A stretch of 64,000 nucleotides of DNA from Haloarcula amylovorans. GTDB lineage: Archaea; Halobacteriota; Halobacteria; Halobacteriales; Haloarculaceae. Location of the stretch: contig NZ_SRIF01000014.1 in NCBI RefSeq assembly GCF_004681185.1, positions 1-64,000 of the forward strand. Reading direction: 5' to 3'. Positions 26,566 through 34,761 of the stretch are shown one piece after another (position 1 is the stretch's first letter; every line of letters begins with the position of its first letter). Under the pieces are notes generated by a model. The model was not told where the DNA came from and made no database searches. It saw only the letters and a list, made by a program, of their open reading frames with translations. Position numbers and translations under genes: made by a program.

Positions 26566-26956
26566 CGGTCACGCTCCCCTCGAGGACAGTGATAAGCGCG
26601 ACAGCCCGGTTTGTTGCACGGTACTTCTTCCACCGGCCATCTTTTCGGCCCGAAACGAGTCCTGCATCGAGAAGTTTCGAGAGCGCGTGGCTGAGCCCGC
26701 TCTCGGTCACGTCGACGACCGCATTCAGTTCACAGACGCAGAGTTCCTCTTGTGCGGCAACGAGCACACGGACGAGCGTATATCGTGTCTCGTTGGAGAG
26801 TGCTGAGAGCACATCGAGTTCAGCGTTCACCTGCGCTGTCCCGAGTGCTGCTTCGAGGGTGCTGAGTTCGTCGAGGCGGCGCTCAACATCCTCGTTGCGA
26901 CACTCCCCGAGTTCATCATCGAGATAGCGGCGAAGTCGTTCTGTAGTTTGTGCCAT
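26558..26956 (-). CDS. arsR: ArsR-type metalloregulator
   Basis: A 132-residue winged-helix regulator. The DNA-binding core follows LDVLSALSNETRYTLVRVLV, with the metal motif EELCVCELNAVV (CxC in the alpha-3 type region) and the recognition helix TESGLSHALSKLLDAGLV. As(III) binding to the CxC should release it from the operator. Start at the ATG 26956; a longer frame would extend across the promoter region. It is the first gene of the ars operon. Confidence 0.9.
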   Translation of the reverse strand: MAQTTERLRRYLDDELGECRNEDVERRLDELSTLEAALGTAQVNAELDVLSALSNETRYTLVRVLVAAQEELCVCELNAVVDVTESGLSHALSKLLDAGLVSGRKDGRWKKYRATNRAVALITVLEGSVTDE

Positions 26957-27098
26957 CAATATCGACTTGAGTAGATTCTCAATTAATTGTTGCGGTATAG
27001 CCGAGGTATTGTTCACTCAAGCGCCTCACAGTGCGGTGGTGCTCGAGAATCGAGAACAGACGGAAAACATTATACTTGAATATACTCTAAATCAAAAT
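26957..27098. promoter_or_regulatory. Divergent arsR / ridA promoter region
   Basis: 142 bases between divergent starts. On the ridA side, CATTATACTTGAATATACTC (27068-27087) gives TATA-like tracts; on the arsR side, ATTCTCAATTAATTG (26975-26989) is AT-rich. An ArsR operator should lie here, but no strong dyad was identified. Shared control of ridA with the ars operon is therefore possible. Confidence 0.45.
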
Positions 27099-27518
27099 AT
27101 GGAGGCGAACTCAGTGACCGAATCACAGCTAAGTCGTGCCAGTGAGAGTAGCCGCAAGCAGCGTGACGGAACAAAATTTATCGGCGGCTATGGCAAGAAA
27201 ACGGGAGATTCGGACCTCCTCTTCATCGAAGGCCAACTGCCGGAGGATGGAGACCGGATCGCGAGCGATGCATCCCCTGTGCGTCAGCTCGAATTGTGTT
27301 TAGGAAACCTCGAAACCCAGCTTGAACGGCACGGGAAAGAAATGAGTGACGTTCTGCAGCTCACCCTGTATCTCGCTGAGATGGATGCATACGAGCGTGT
27401 GAATGACGCCTATGAGCAGTACTTTGATGAGACGTATCCAGCCCGAACGACGATCGGCGTCTGTGAACTGCTCGGCGATGCTGCAGTTACCGTGGATGCC
27501 GTCGTCGCCATCGAATAG
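27099..27518 (+). CDS. ridA: RidA/YjgF-family enamine/imine deaminase
   Basis: A 139-residue protein with the RidA fold: FIEGQLPEDGDR, PVRQLELCLGNLETQLERHG, LQLTLYLAEMDAYERVNDAY, and the signature PARTTIGVCELLGDAAVTVD, where the Arg of PART contacts substrate carboxylate in this family. RidA proteins hydrolyse reactive enamines. The divergent placement against arsR is unusual. The ATG at 27099 follows the AT-rich promoter; the longer frame would run through it. Confidence 0.85.
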   Translation: MEANSVTESQLSRASESSRKQRDGTKFIGGYGKKTGDSDLLFIEGQLPEDGDRIASDASPVRQLELCLGNLETQLERHGKEMSDVLQLTLYLAEMDAYERVNDAYEQYFDETYPARTTIGVCELLGDAAVTVDAVVAIE

Positions 27519-27738
27519 AGCCGAGAGGTCGTTGCAGCTACCTTCACGGATAAGTTGGATCAGATAAACGGGCGATGTTCGCCACCGGTTTCATCCCGCC
27601 CAGTATCTACCCAATTCTATACCAATAGAGTCGAGCGGAACCGTATGCATTGAGACTGCCAGTCTCAACTGTTGCGCGACCGCCGTTCGGACCCGGTTCT
27701 GAGAATAATCGCAAGACTGCAAGCAGATAGCTTGCTAC
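27519..27738. other. Intergenic region, no gene seen
   Basis: Between the 3' ends of ridA and the parA-operon. No frame with codon bias. A dyad TTGAGACTGCCAGTCTCAA at 27649-27667 (arms TTGAGACTG/CAGTCTCAA around one base) could act as a terminator or binding site. Confidence 0.4.
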
Positions 27739-27761
27739 ACAATCTGCATAATGTACAATGC
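27739..27761. repeat. Iteron-like repeat downstream of the par operon
   Basis: ACAATCTGCATAATGTACAA followed by TGC resembles the repeats upstream of parA (ACAATCTACAT, TGTACATT). Its presence on the other side of the operon suggests that partition-protein binding sites flank parA and its partner. Confidence 0.5.
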
Positions 27762-27803
27762 GCACAAAATTTGAATGGTGAGGAAAATCAGCCAAATCCA
27801 ATG

Positions 27804-28289
27804 TTAGTCGTTCGTAGCTTGCTCGCTCAGCATCTCAACAACTTCCTGAACACGTTCCTCATCGGCTTCGATACCACGCTCCCGGAGGATCTGGAGGGCA
27901 ACCTCATCACCGTGGTCCGCAATTACCCGGAGACACGCATCTTGAAACTCTCTTCCCTCAAACTCGGGAACATCAAACATAGAACACGCAGCAGTTACCG
28001 ATGATCGCATCCGGGTGACGCCATCCCACGTGTCCTCCCGGACATAGAAGCCGTGCATATCGGTCTCATCAAAGGAGAAGGCCGGTCCACCGGTGGATTC
28101 GTCCACATCCTCCTCATCCTGCTCAGGAATGGACTCAGTCTCCGACTCTGTGTCCTCAGTAGTTATCTCTTCATCCGGTTGCGGTTCATCCTGGGCGTCA
28201 GTACGTTCGTCGTCATCCGATTCGGCTCCTTCCTCCGTTTGTTTGAGCTGTTCAGCGACGTCCCCGAAACGGTCGTCCTCATTAGGCAT
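27804..28289 (-). CDS. ParA-partner acidic protein (candidate centromere-binding adaptor)
   Basis: A 161-residue protein. The N-terminal ~65 residues are low-complexity acidic (Glu/Asp/Ser/Thr), followed by a structured domain (AFSFDETDMHGFYVREDTWD, then GREFQDACLRVIADHGDEVA) ending in a helical segment. It overlaps parA by eight bases and so is translated with it. By position it should be the ParB-like partner that binds the nearby repeats, but no ParB sequence motif was recognised. Confidence 0.7.
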   Translation of the reverse strand: MPNEDDRFGDVAEQLKQTEEGAESDDDERTDAQDEPQPDEEITTEDTESETESIPEQDEEDVDESTGGPAFSFDETDMHGFYVREDTWDGVTRMRSSVTAACSMFDVPEFEGREFQDACLRVIADHGDEVALQILRERGIEADEERVQEVVEMLSEQATND

Positions 28290-29154
28290 GGCTGTGTTCC
28301 TCCACGAGGTCCGCTAAGTGATCGAAATTCGGGATCTGGTCGCAATCTTCGTCGAACTCCGAGACCGGCATTCCTTGCTTGAACGCGCGAGAAATCGCGG
28401 TCCGTTCGCGAATCCCTGGCTTCGGAATACTATCGATGGTGCGTTCCGAATCATCGAGGGCATCGAAGATCTCCGGGTCCACACGAGCGTACTCGGGGAC
28501 GAATGAACCGAACTCCCGGTTGAGATTTTCAACGAGAGTCCGATGCTCGTTGCGTTGTCCCATTGTTTCGCGAATCATATTCGGAGTGACTGCGAGGATA
28601 TCCAACCCGATATTCTGCCGGATTGGGGAGATCTGGCGTTCAATCATCTTATTGAGGCCGTTGATCGAGCCAGCACGCGGGATTAGCGGGATTATGACGC
28701 GCTGGACGGCGATGAGGGCGTTGTCGGAGAGTTTCCCACGGCCGCCTGCGGCATCAATTATCACGTAGTCGTATCCGTTTTGAATGAGCGGATCGACAAC
28801 GTTCCGTCGAAGCTTCACGTCTGCGAACCGTTCGTCCTTCAGCCTCGTCTCGACGTTCTCGAGCTCGTTACTCGACGGGAGTAGGTGAACGCCGAAGTCC
28901 GTCTCGATAAGCAGGTCTTCAGGGTCCTCACCATCGATAAGGGCGTCACCGAGGTTCGCATCTCGGTCGTACGCATCGTCGTATCCCAACTGGGTCGTCA
29001 TATGCCCGTCCTTATCCAGATCCAATAGTACCGTCTCATGGCCACGAGCAGCGAGTCGATCAGCGATGTTGAGCGCGATCGTGGATTTCCCTACCCCTCC
29101 CTTGAGCAACGAGACAGCTGCTCCGGGGAGCCCTTCAAACTCGTCAGCACTCAT
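28282..29154 (-). CDS. parA: ParA/Soj-type partition ATPase
   Basis: A 290-residue deviant Walker ATPase. The deviant Walker A is LLKGGVGKST near residue 17, followed by VLLDLDKDGHMTTQLGYDD (ParA switch region), the Walker B YDYVIIDAAGGRG, and the helical C terminus. It would drive segregation of this replicon. The intergenic region upstream is packed with short repeats, the likely partition site or operator. Confidence 0.9.
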   Translation of the reverse strand: MSADEFEGLPGAAVSLLKGGVGKSTIALNIADRLAARGHETVLLDLDKDGHMTTQLGYDDAYDRDANLGDALIDGEDPEDLLIETDFGVHLLPSSNELENVETRLKDERFADVKLRRNVVDPLIQNGYDYVIIDAAGGRGKLSDNALIAVQRVIIPLIPRAGSINGLNKMIERQISPIRQNIGLDILAVTPNMIRETMGQRNEHRTLVENLNREFGSFVPEYARVDPEIFDALDDSERTIDSIPKPGIRERTAISRAFKQGMPVSEFDEDCDQIPNFDHLADLVEEHSHA

Positions 29155-29180
29155 AGCTCAGCACCCCGTAAGCAGCGGAT

Positions 29181-29537
29181 TTTGTACATTTTGTAGGTAA
29201 TGTACATTGGGTAGATGTTGAAGGTTGCGCGAGTTTTGTCGATAATGTAAGTTTCGTACTGGTCATACGCGGTCAATGAAGTTCATCCACCTTAATTCTG
29301 TGTCAGACAGATTGCGTACGACATTCACACAATCTACATTTTGTACATTATGTAGATTGTTGGCTCAATCTCAATTGTCATAGTCACCGTCGACTCTACG
29401 CAATCTACATAATTTAGATTATCAGCATTTCATACGTATTCATCGCAATCTTTGTCACCCACACGAATCAATTGAAGAAGCCCAATTTGCATTATCTACA
29501 TTATCCACATTATGCGGATTGGCTATGAGATCTACAT
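29181..29537. repeat. AT-rich iteron cluster upstream of parA
   Basis: About 350 bases with many variants of a TGTACATT / AATCTACAT unit: TTTGTACATTTTGTAGG (29181-29197), TGTACATTGGGTAGAT (29201-29216), AATCTACATTTTGTACATT (29331-29349), ATGTAGATTG (29350-29359), AATCTACATAATTTAGATT (29402-29420), TCTACATTATCCACATTATG (29495-29514) and ATCTACATTC (29530-29539). The spacing is irregular. This is a typical partition-site or plasmid-control region, and probably the parA operator. Confidence 0.7.
29329..29360. repeat. Perfect 11-bp inverted repeat within the iteron cluster
   Basis: Arms ACAATCTACAT (29329-29339) and ATGTAGATTGT (29350-29360) are exact reverse complements around a 10-base spacer that itself contains TGTACA. 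It is the most symmetric unit of the cluster and the best candidate for the primary binding site of the ParA partner. A shorter related dyad, AATCTA/TAGATT, lies at 29402-29420. Confidence 0.7.
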
Positions 29538-29621
29538 TCTTCAGTCATTCAATAGGAGAGTCCTGAGTAATAGAACTCAGACAGAGCCGTCCTACCCCGT
29601 CCTCTAGTAAGACTTTTAACT

Positions 29622-29641
29622 GTTACTGAGTTATTGGTAAC
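29622..29641. promoter_or_regulatory. Candidate operator dyad of the orphan HTH gene
   Basis: GTTAC (29622-29626) and GTAAC (29637-29641) form an inverted repeat seven bases before the ATG at 29648. The paralogous gene at 48484 has a similar GTTA...TAAC dyad just before its start, suggesting autoregulation. Confidence 0.4.
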
Positions 29642-29647
29642 TACCAG

Positions 29648-30322
29648 ATGTACGAGGTTCTCGACGACACCGCGGCGCAGGTCATCCTCGCTATCGAGAG
29701 TGGTGACTCCATCCGCCGTGTCGCCCAACACCTCCACACACCGTACGAGACGGTGAGACAGGCCGTCAATCGGCTGGAAGACGCAGGCTACGTTTCCTAT
29801 GACGACGGCCTCACTGTCGTCGACGAGCGCGTACGCGACGCAGCACTCGAGCTCGTCGCTGCCAGCGCCGGCGTCAGTCCACCATCCATCGAGGAGGCCT
29901 ACGTCATCCCGCAGTTCGGTGACTGGCCGTTCGCGTTCACGCGGATCGACGCCGTCTACGTGTGGACTCAGGGCGGCTACCAGGTCGGTCGCGAGCCCGA
30001 CGACTATCCACTATTCCTCGCTGTTCGTGAGCAGGACGTCGACGCCTGGGAGACGTTTTTCGAGTCGTTCGGCCTCTCCACTGCATTCGAACGACAACCC
30101 GGAGACGAGTTGGACGGACCGCTACAGATCGTCCTCGAGCCACGTCCCTCACTCGACATCGAACACGTCGAGGGGTACCCGGTGATCCCGAGAGCAGAGA
30201 CAATCGAGTATATGCGCGAAAACTACGCTCAGTTCCAGTCTGGGCTTGCGATGCTCGACCGGATGTACGAGGACCTCGATCTCGGCATCACCGACAGGAA
30301 GACTGAGCGAGTCCAGTCATAA
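29648..30322 (+). CDS. AbiEi-like HTH protein, copy 1 (orphan)
   Basis: A 224-residue protein. The N-terminal winged helix (AAQVILAIESGDSIRRVAQH, then YETVRQAVNRLEDAGYVSYD) is followed by a conserved C-terminal domain with PPSIEEAYVIPQF, AFTRIDAVYVWTQGGYQVGR and DYPLFLAVREQDVDAWETFF. It is clearly paralogous to the genes at 48484-49158 and 61981-62652. Only the 48484 copy is followed by a nucleotidyltransferase; this one is an orphan next to the Mrr-like gene. A type IV toxin-antitoxin antitoxin is the likely origin. Confidence 0.75.
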   Translation: MYEVLDDTAAQVILAIESGDSIRRVAQHLHTPYETVRQAVNRLEDAGYVSYDDGLTVVDERVRDAALELVAASAGVSPPSIEEAYVIPQFGDWPFAFTRIDAVYVWTQGGYQVGREPDDYPLFLAVREQDVDAWETFFESFGLSTAFERQPGDELDGPLQIVLEPRPSLDIEHVEGYPVIPRAETIEYMRENYAQFQSGLAMLDRMYEDLDLGITDRKTERVQS

Positions 30323-30387
30323 GTTTCGGCAATCGGAGTGGCACCCATCGAACTCCTACGGTTCACAGTGATTTCTAAGTCGGCCGT

Positions 30388-31572
30388 TCAGCCCCCAGAA
30401 GGGAACTGGCCAATATCCCCGAACCGGACTGTCGGTCCCATCCAGTTCCCGTCTTCGTCGTAATGGAGGTTGACGTTCCAGCCGAGTTCCTGCCAGATCT
30501 CCGTGAGCGGGTTGCGTAGCGAGTCGGTGACGTCGGCCTCGGCCAGCGGGATTTCAGCCAGGTCGGTCGTGTACCGGTCCGTCCGCAACGGCTGCTGCAC
30601 CGCCGGTCCCGATATCCGGGTTTCGTACGCGATGGTCGCGCCCTTGGCGTCCAGCAGGCTGATAAAGCAGAACACGGTTCCGGTCACACCCATCTCCTTC
30701 AATGCGCGGATCCCGGCCTGCACCGCGATGCCCGCCTTGCAGTCCAGCGACTTGTCGGTGTCCCGGGCGTTATTCAACAGGAGGCCGTCCTGCTCGTCCT
30801 CACGGAACACCCACGTATCCACCGCCTCGTACAACCCGTCTTTCTGCAGGTACGTGTAGGACTTGTACGGCTGTCCCATCCGTCCGCCCGCGTTCAGCTT
30901 CCCCTTCCCCACGGTCTCGGTGCCGGGATGGACGTTCAGCTTGCCCATCCGGGGAAGTCCGGGGAGATCGTCGGATTGTTGGACGTAGTTCCCGCTGAAA
31001 ACGCCGTTCGGAATCAGGTGGACGACCGCTGTCGGGCCTTCCTCCAAGTCGCTGGCCACGCCTTCCCGGTTGGAAATCAGGTCAAGGCGTTCGTCCCGTA
31101 GATCGATGATCTGGTCCAGATGGTCGTCGTTCCGCTTCGGGTTGAATCCGAAGTGCCGCTCCGCGAGGTCCGGTCGTTCGTGACCGGTGATCCCGATGAT
31201 ATGCCGCCGGTGCAGGATTTTCAGATCCCATCCATACTCTTCTTCGATCTCTGCCTCCATATCCAGTTCCTGCTGTCCGGTGACGCGCTGGTTCGTCACG
31301 AACACCAAGAGGTCGAAGGACTCGCTCTGCTCCTCCTCGAGTTCCTCCACGCTTTCGGCGTCGTCGCGGAGCTTCCCTCTCCAGTTGTTGTCGACGCTGG
31401 CATGGCCGATTCCCTTTCGGCCGTTGATCTCGATGCGAGCATCCCAGCCGCCGTCGGTTCCGATCACACCGCTTTCGTGAACGTCGTAACCTTCGTTCCG
31501 CAGTACCTCGCCGGCGATCTTCTCGAAGGTTGTTCCGTCGACGGTGTCGACGGCCCACTCGAGTTTATCCAT
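30388..31572 (-). CDS. Mrr-like nuclease with a Schlafen-like C-terminal region
   Basis: A 394-residue protein. The N-terminal ~110 residues look like a PD-(D/E)xK restriction-endonuclease fold of Mrr type (FEKIAGEVLRNEGYDVHESG, GTDGGWDARIEI, then GHASVDNNWRGKL), with the Lys shifted from the usual QxK. The C-terminal ~240 residues have a region (TAVVHLIPNGVFSGNY) like that found after AlbA_2/Schlafen domains. It is transcribed away from two HEPN genes. A defence role is likely by context; DNA cleavage is inferred. Confidence 0.65.
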   Translation of the reverse strand: MDKLEWAVDTVDGTTFEKIAGEVLRNEGYDVHESGVIGTDGGWDARIEINGRKGIGHASVDNNWRGKLRDDAESVEELEEEQSESFDLLVFVTNQRVTGQQELDMEAEIEEEYGWDLKILHRRHIIGITGHERPDLAERHFGFNPKRNDDHLDQIIDLRDERLDLISNREGVASDLEEGPTAVVHLIPNGVFSGNYVQQSDDLPGLPRMGKLNVHPGTETVGKGKLNAGGRMGQPYKSYTYLQKDGLYEAVDTWVFREDEQDGLLLNNARDTDKSLDCKAGIAVQAGIRALKEMGVTGTVFCFISLLDAKGATIAYETRISGPAVQQPLRTDRYTTDLAEIPLAEADVTDSLRNPLTEIWQELGWNVNLHYDEDGNWMGPTVRFGDIGQFPSGG

Positions 31573-31698
31573 GCCCAGTTTTCACTGCGGTTGATAAATA
31601 ACCGTTTGCTCAACCAGCACCGCTGTTTTAGAGGAAGATGATTGTATTCTTCGCTATCACTTAACTGGCAGGAGGTCCGAGGTTCGATCATTCAACGG

Positions 31699-32244
31699 AT
31701 GACCGGGGAAGACGACAAGTTCACGGAGTGGATTGACGAGTTCCACGAGAAGGACCGAGAACATCAGATTGAGCGGATGGAGTGGATCGATAAACACCAC
31801 CCAAACACGGATGGGTACCGGGCCTTTCACGGCGGCTTCTCATCCTCCAATCTCTACGAAGAAGCACAGCAGGCCTACCTCTTCGGCCTGTTCCAAACCA
31901 GTATGATCAGCGCTCTCTCAGTGGTCGAACAGGAACTGATCGGCATCCTATATGGGGCGGGAGATGACGAGATCAAGGAGAAGGGTGCTGCCGCAGCGAT
32001 CGACGAAGCCGCATCGCGCCACCTCATAACACCGGAACAGAAACAGGTCCTACATCGGGTGCGGAGGGTCCGGAACCCGACTGCCCATTTCCGTCTGTGC
32101 GTGGACGATGATTCACTGGAGGGTCGCGCAATCAACCAAAATACCGCACCATTCGACTTGATGAAGGAAGAGGCCCAGACAGCTTTGAAGGCCATGTTCA
32201 GTGTGATCGGGAACGGCGATGAGGGACTGAATGGATATCTCTGA
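31699..32244 (+). CDS. HEPN-domain protein 1
   Basis: A 181-residue helical protein. The pattern ALSVVEQELIGILYGAG followed by VRRVRNPTAHFRL contains R-N-P-T-A-H, the Rx4-6H motif that forms the active site of HEPN ribonucleases. The ATG at 31699 is preferred to the longer frame. It overlaps the next gene by 14 bases, so the two are translated together. HEPN RNases are common toxins in defence systems; no named family was recognised. Confidence 0.65.
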   Translation: MTGEDDKFTEWIDEFHEKDREHQIERMEWIDKHHPNTDGYRAFHGGFSSSNLYEEAQQAYLFGLFQTSMISALSVVEQELIGILYGAGDDEIKEKGAAAAIDEAASRHLITPEQKQVLHRVRRVRNPTAHFRLCVDDDSLEGRAINQNTAPFDLMKEEAQTALKAMFSVIGNGDEGLNGYL

Positions 32245-33601
32245 CTTCGCCGATGTGGCGGATTCTGACGACCAGCTTGAGGAACTGGTGCACGACCTGC
32301 TCGACGCGGCTGCGGACATCCTCGTCGACGTCGACCTGCCGCGGACGCAGGTTTCCGAACTACAGGGAACGGGCGGCGAAGCCAAGCACGTCCGGATCGA
32401 ACGCCCCAGCCTCGGCCCGGTTGTTCGAGACGTTGAGTGGTTAGACGACGTTGATGAAGCCATCGACTTTGCGGACCATCTTAGCGAGGAGTACGACTAT
32501 TCCATCGACCAGCACTACCTGACTAACCTGTTCAAAGACTCGTTCGGCCGAGCCGGACAGCACCTAGATTCGTACCAGGAACAAGAAGACCGGATAACCA
32601 AGAACATCATCGCAGACGTCCACGACCAGGGGAAGGCTGAGCTGATCGCCCCCTTGGAAGGATTGGACATCGAAACCGACCGGGTGCGCATCCGGGACGG
32701 GGTCGAGGTCCGCGACTACGAGGACGGCGTGGTCCTGGGCGAGGACTCCCTCCCACTTATGTCCGATACGTTCGGCGGCCGGCACCGTGTGTACAACGAC
32801 TCCTACCTCCGCATTGAGTTCACAGAGAATGACTTACTGGCAAAGGTGCCGATGCAGGCGATCAACCTATACACGTTGGCGATCAGCCTATCGCTCGGCG
32901 GGTTGGTGCGCGACCTTCGTACCTACATCAGTCCTGTAACGTACAGCATGCACAAGTGGGGGCGGAAGATGTCATCCGGCCAGCCCACCGGGTTCGGAGT
33001 TGAAATCACCGAGAAGAACGGTCCGCAGATACAGGCCACCTTGGACCTGCTGGAACCGTACTTCGAGTTGTCCTCGGAACCGTACGAGACGCCGTACGCA
33101 GCCTTCTACAATTTCAGTGGTCCAGGAAACCTCGCTATCAGCCACTACGGCAGGGCGATCAACACGTGGAGCATCCCGGATAACACGGTCACGTTCACGA
33201 TTCTCGGCCTAGAATCACTGTTCATTCAGCACACCGCTGGCGAAACCCCGAGCAGAGACGTACCACGGTACGCCGGTTTTCTCATCGGGAACGCCGTAGA
33301 CATGTTCGACCCGATCACCGTCGCCGACTACATCAGCAGCGGTTACGAACTCCGGAACCAGTGGGCTCACGGCGGGAAGCCCGACCGTGAACCAAGCGAA
33401 CTGGAGGCGTGGTTGTGGGCGATTCTCCGCGCCGCGATATACGTCTTCTACTGGCTCGACACCTACACGTCACTGCTTGACCAAGGACTTCCGCTGGATG
33501 ACGCATTGATCGACGGAGAAACCAGAGAGTCGGTGAAAGCGGAGCTGGACACGTTCGATGTCACAGAGTACATGGAAGTCGAGTATCTGAAAACCGACTG
33601 A
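32231..33601 (+). CDS. ApeA-like large HEPN protein
   Basis: A 456-residue protein. The N-terminal ~330 residues are a large mixed region with no recognised motif. The C-terminal part (FTILGLESLFIQHTAGETPS, then YELRNQWAHGG) has the helical arrangement and the RNxxxH motif of ApeA-type HEPN domains, which cleave RNA upon infection. It overlaps the smaller HEPN gene. The pair with the divergent Mrr-like gene may be one defence unit. Confidence 0.7.
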   Translation: MDISDFADVADSDDQLEELVHDLLDAAADILVDVDLPRTQVSELQGTGGEAKHVRIERPSLGPVVRDVEWLDDVDEAIDFADHLSEEYDYSIDQHYLTNLFKDSFGRAGQHLDSYQEQEDRITKNIIADVHDQGKAELIAPLEGLDIETDRVRIRDGVEVRDYEDGVVLGEDSLPLMSDTFGGRHRVYNDSYLRIEFTENDLLAKVPMQAINLYTLAISLSLGGLVRDLRTYISPVTYSMHKWGRKMSSGQPTGFGVEITEKNGPQIQATLDLLEPYFELSSEPYETPYAAFYNFSGPGNLAISHYGRAINTWSIPDNTVTFTILGLESLFIQHTAGETPSRDVPRYAGFLIGNAVDMFDPITVADYISSGYELRNQWAHGGKPDREPSELEAWLWAILRAAIYVFYWLDTYTSLLDQGLPLDDALIDGETRESVKAELDTFDVTEYMEVEYLKTD

Positions 33602-33619
33602 CGACGAATAACCGCTGGT

Positions 33620-34127
33620 CTACAGTTCGTTCGGCAGGAGGTCGGTGATTGACGCCTCGAACGCTTGCTCATCGTCGACGGCTCCGCGCACCACGAGGCC
33701 GTCAGATCCGTACTCGGCCAGTAACTGCGGCATGCGCCGCACACCGAGATCTCTCCTTCTTCGGCGTGCACGGTCGCGGCTACGACCTGGTCCACACCGT
33801 CCGCAACGCCATGAACACGACCAAGTCGACCGTCACTAATACGCGGATGTCCGTTGCTGGATTTCGTTCCCGTTCAGTATGGGCACCGTGCTCGCGGAGG
33901 AACTCATCAATACGATCAGTATGGGAATCCGCATCCTCTCTATCGACGTGAACGACCAACGTAGGATGCTCCGCGTCGCTATTTTCAATGACGAGGGAGA
34001 CATCTTTGAACTAGTCCGGCTGTCTGTACGCCTAAAACTCATCGGCGACCTGGTCGGCTAGGTCGTCAAGCACCTCGGTCGGTTCCTTTGTCATAGATTG
34101 AAGTTCGGCCTTGGAAGGTTGTGCCAT
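33620..34127 (-). pseudogene. Decayed gene with several frameshifts
   Basis: On the minus strand, segments with good haloarchaeal codon bias follow each other in different frames: MAQPSKAELQSMTKEPTEVL (34127 to a stop at 34032), then DVSLVIENSDAEHPTLVVHV in a second frame, then DQVVAATVHAEEGEISVCG, then RRMPQLLAEYGSDGLVV running to a stop at 33620. At least three frame changes and one stop are needed, so this is a pseudogene. The original family was not recognised. Confidence 0.55.
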
Positions 34128-34250
34128 CGCGAACGGGTGGAGAAAGCGTGAATTGCCTTTCAGAACCACCTCCATCAAACCAACTCGAATGGAGCTTTCA
34201 CACACCGATGATTTACCGAGGAGAAGACCGAGCCACAGAATTACAGCGGG

Positions 34251-34685
34251 TTAGAGCGCTCGTGGGTCGCTATCGATGATCCTCGCAAACGCGACGTTCT
34301 CCTGAACTTGTTCGATTTCGACTGTTGGCTCGTCGCCGGGTTGAGCGCCGGGAACGATCACGACGTACCCCCGTTCGACTTTTGCAATACCGTCTCCCTG
34401 ATCCCCGACGGTTTCGATTGTCACGTCGCGCACCTCGCCCTCATCAACAGGAGGTTTCGAGGGGGATTGGTTCTTAATCTCGTGAGAAGGAGGCTGTTGT
34501 GACTCCGGTTGCATCGACGACGCTGTCGAGACTTGGGACTCTAGAATGGCCACTCGATACGTTTCGTTTGCTGACAACGCTTCATGATCCACTTCACTCG
34601 AAGGGATTTCTACTAAGTACGTTCCATCCTCTTCTTCGATCTGAGTACTAAACAGAGAACAAAGGGAGCTTGGGATTTCGACCAT
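34251..34685 (-). CDS. TRAM-domain protein
   Basis: A 144-residue protein. The C-terminal ~60 residues (DEGEVRDVTIETVGDQGDGI, then GYVVIVPGAQPGDEPTVEIE) form a TRAM beta-barrel, an RNA-binding domain common in haloarchaea. The N-terminal part is a variable Ser/Gln/Pro-rich extension with a beta-like start. It probably binds RNA; the role beyond that is unknown. It lies at the boundary of the AT-richer island. Confidence 0.8.
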   Translation of the reverse strand: MVEIPSSLCSLFSTQIEEEDGTYLVEIPSSEVDHEALSANETYRVAILESQVSTASSMQPESQQPPSHEIKNQSPSKPPVDEGEVRDVTIETVGDQGDGIAKVERGYVVIVPGAQPGDEPTVEIEQVQENVAFARIIDSDPRAL

Positions 34686-34761
34686 TTCTATTTATATGAG
34701 CCTTCACGGTAATAATTAGCGTCTGTGATGACCACCGATTCCTGGTCCAGATCGGGAGACA

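Noticed and set aside
29161..29640. CRISPR-like array in the repeat-rich region before parA
   Set aside because: Units are short, irregularly spaced and partly palindromic, without constant-length repeats or spacers; iterons fit better.
33879..34061. Plus-strand 60-codon frame inside the decayed gene
   Set aside because: The antisense frame has far better codon bias and joins into a conceptual protein; the plus frame is a shadow.
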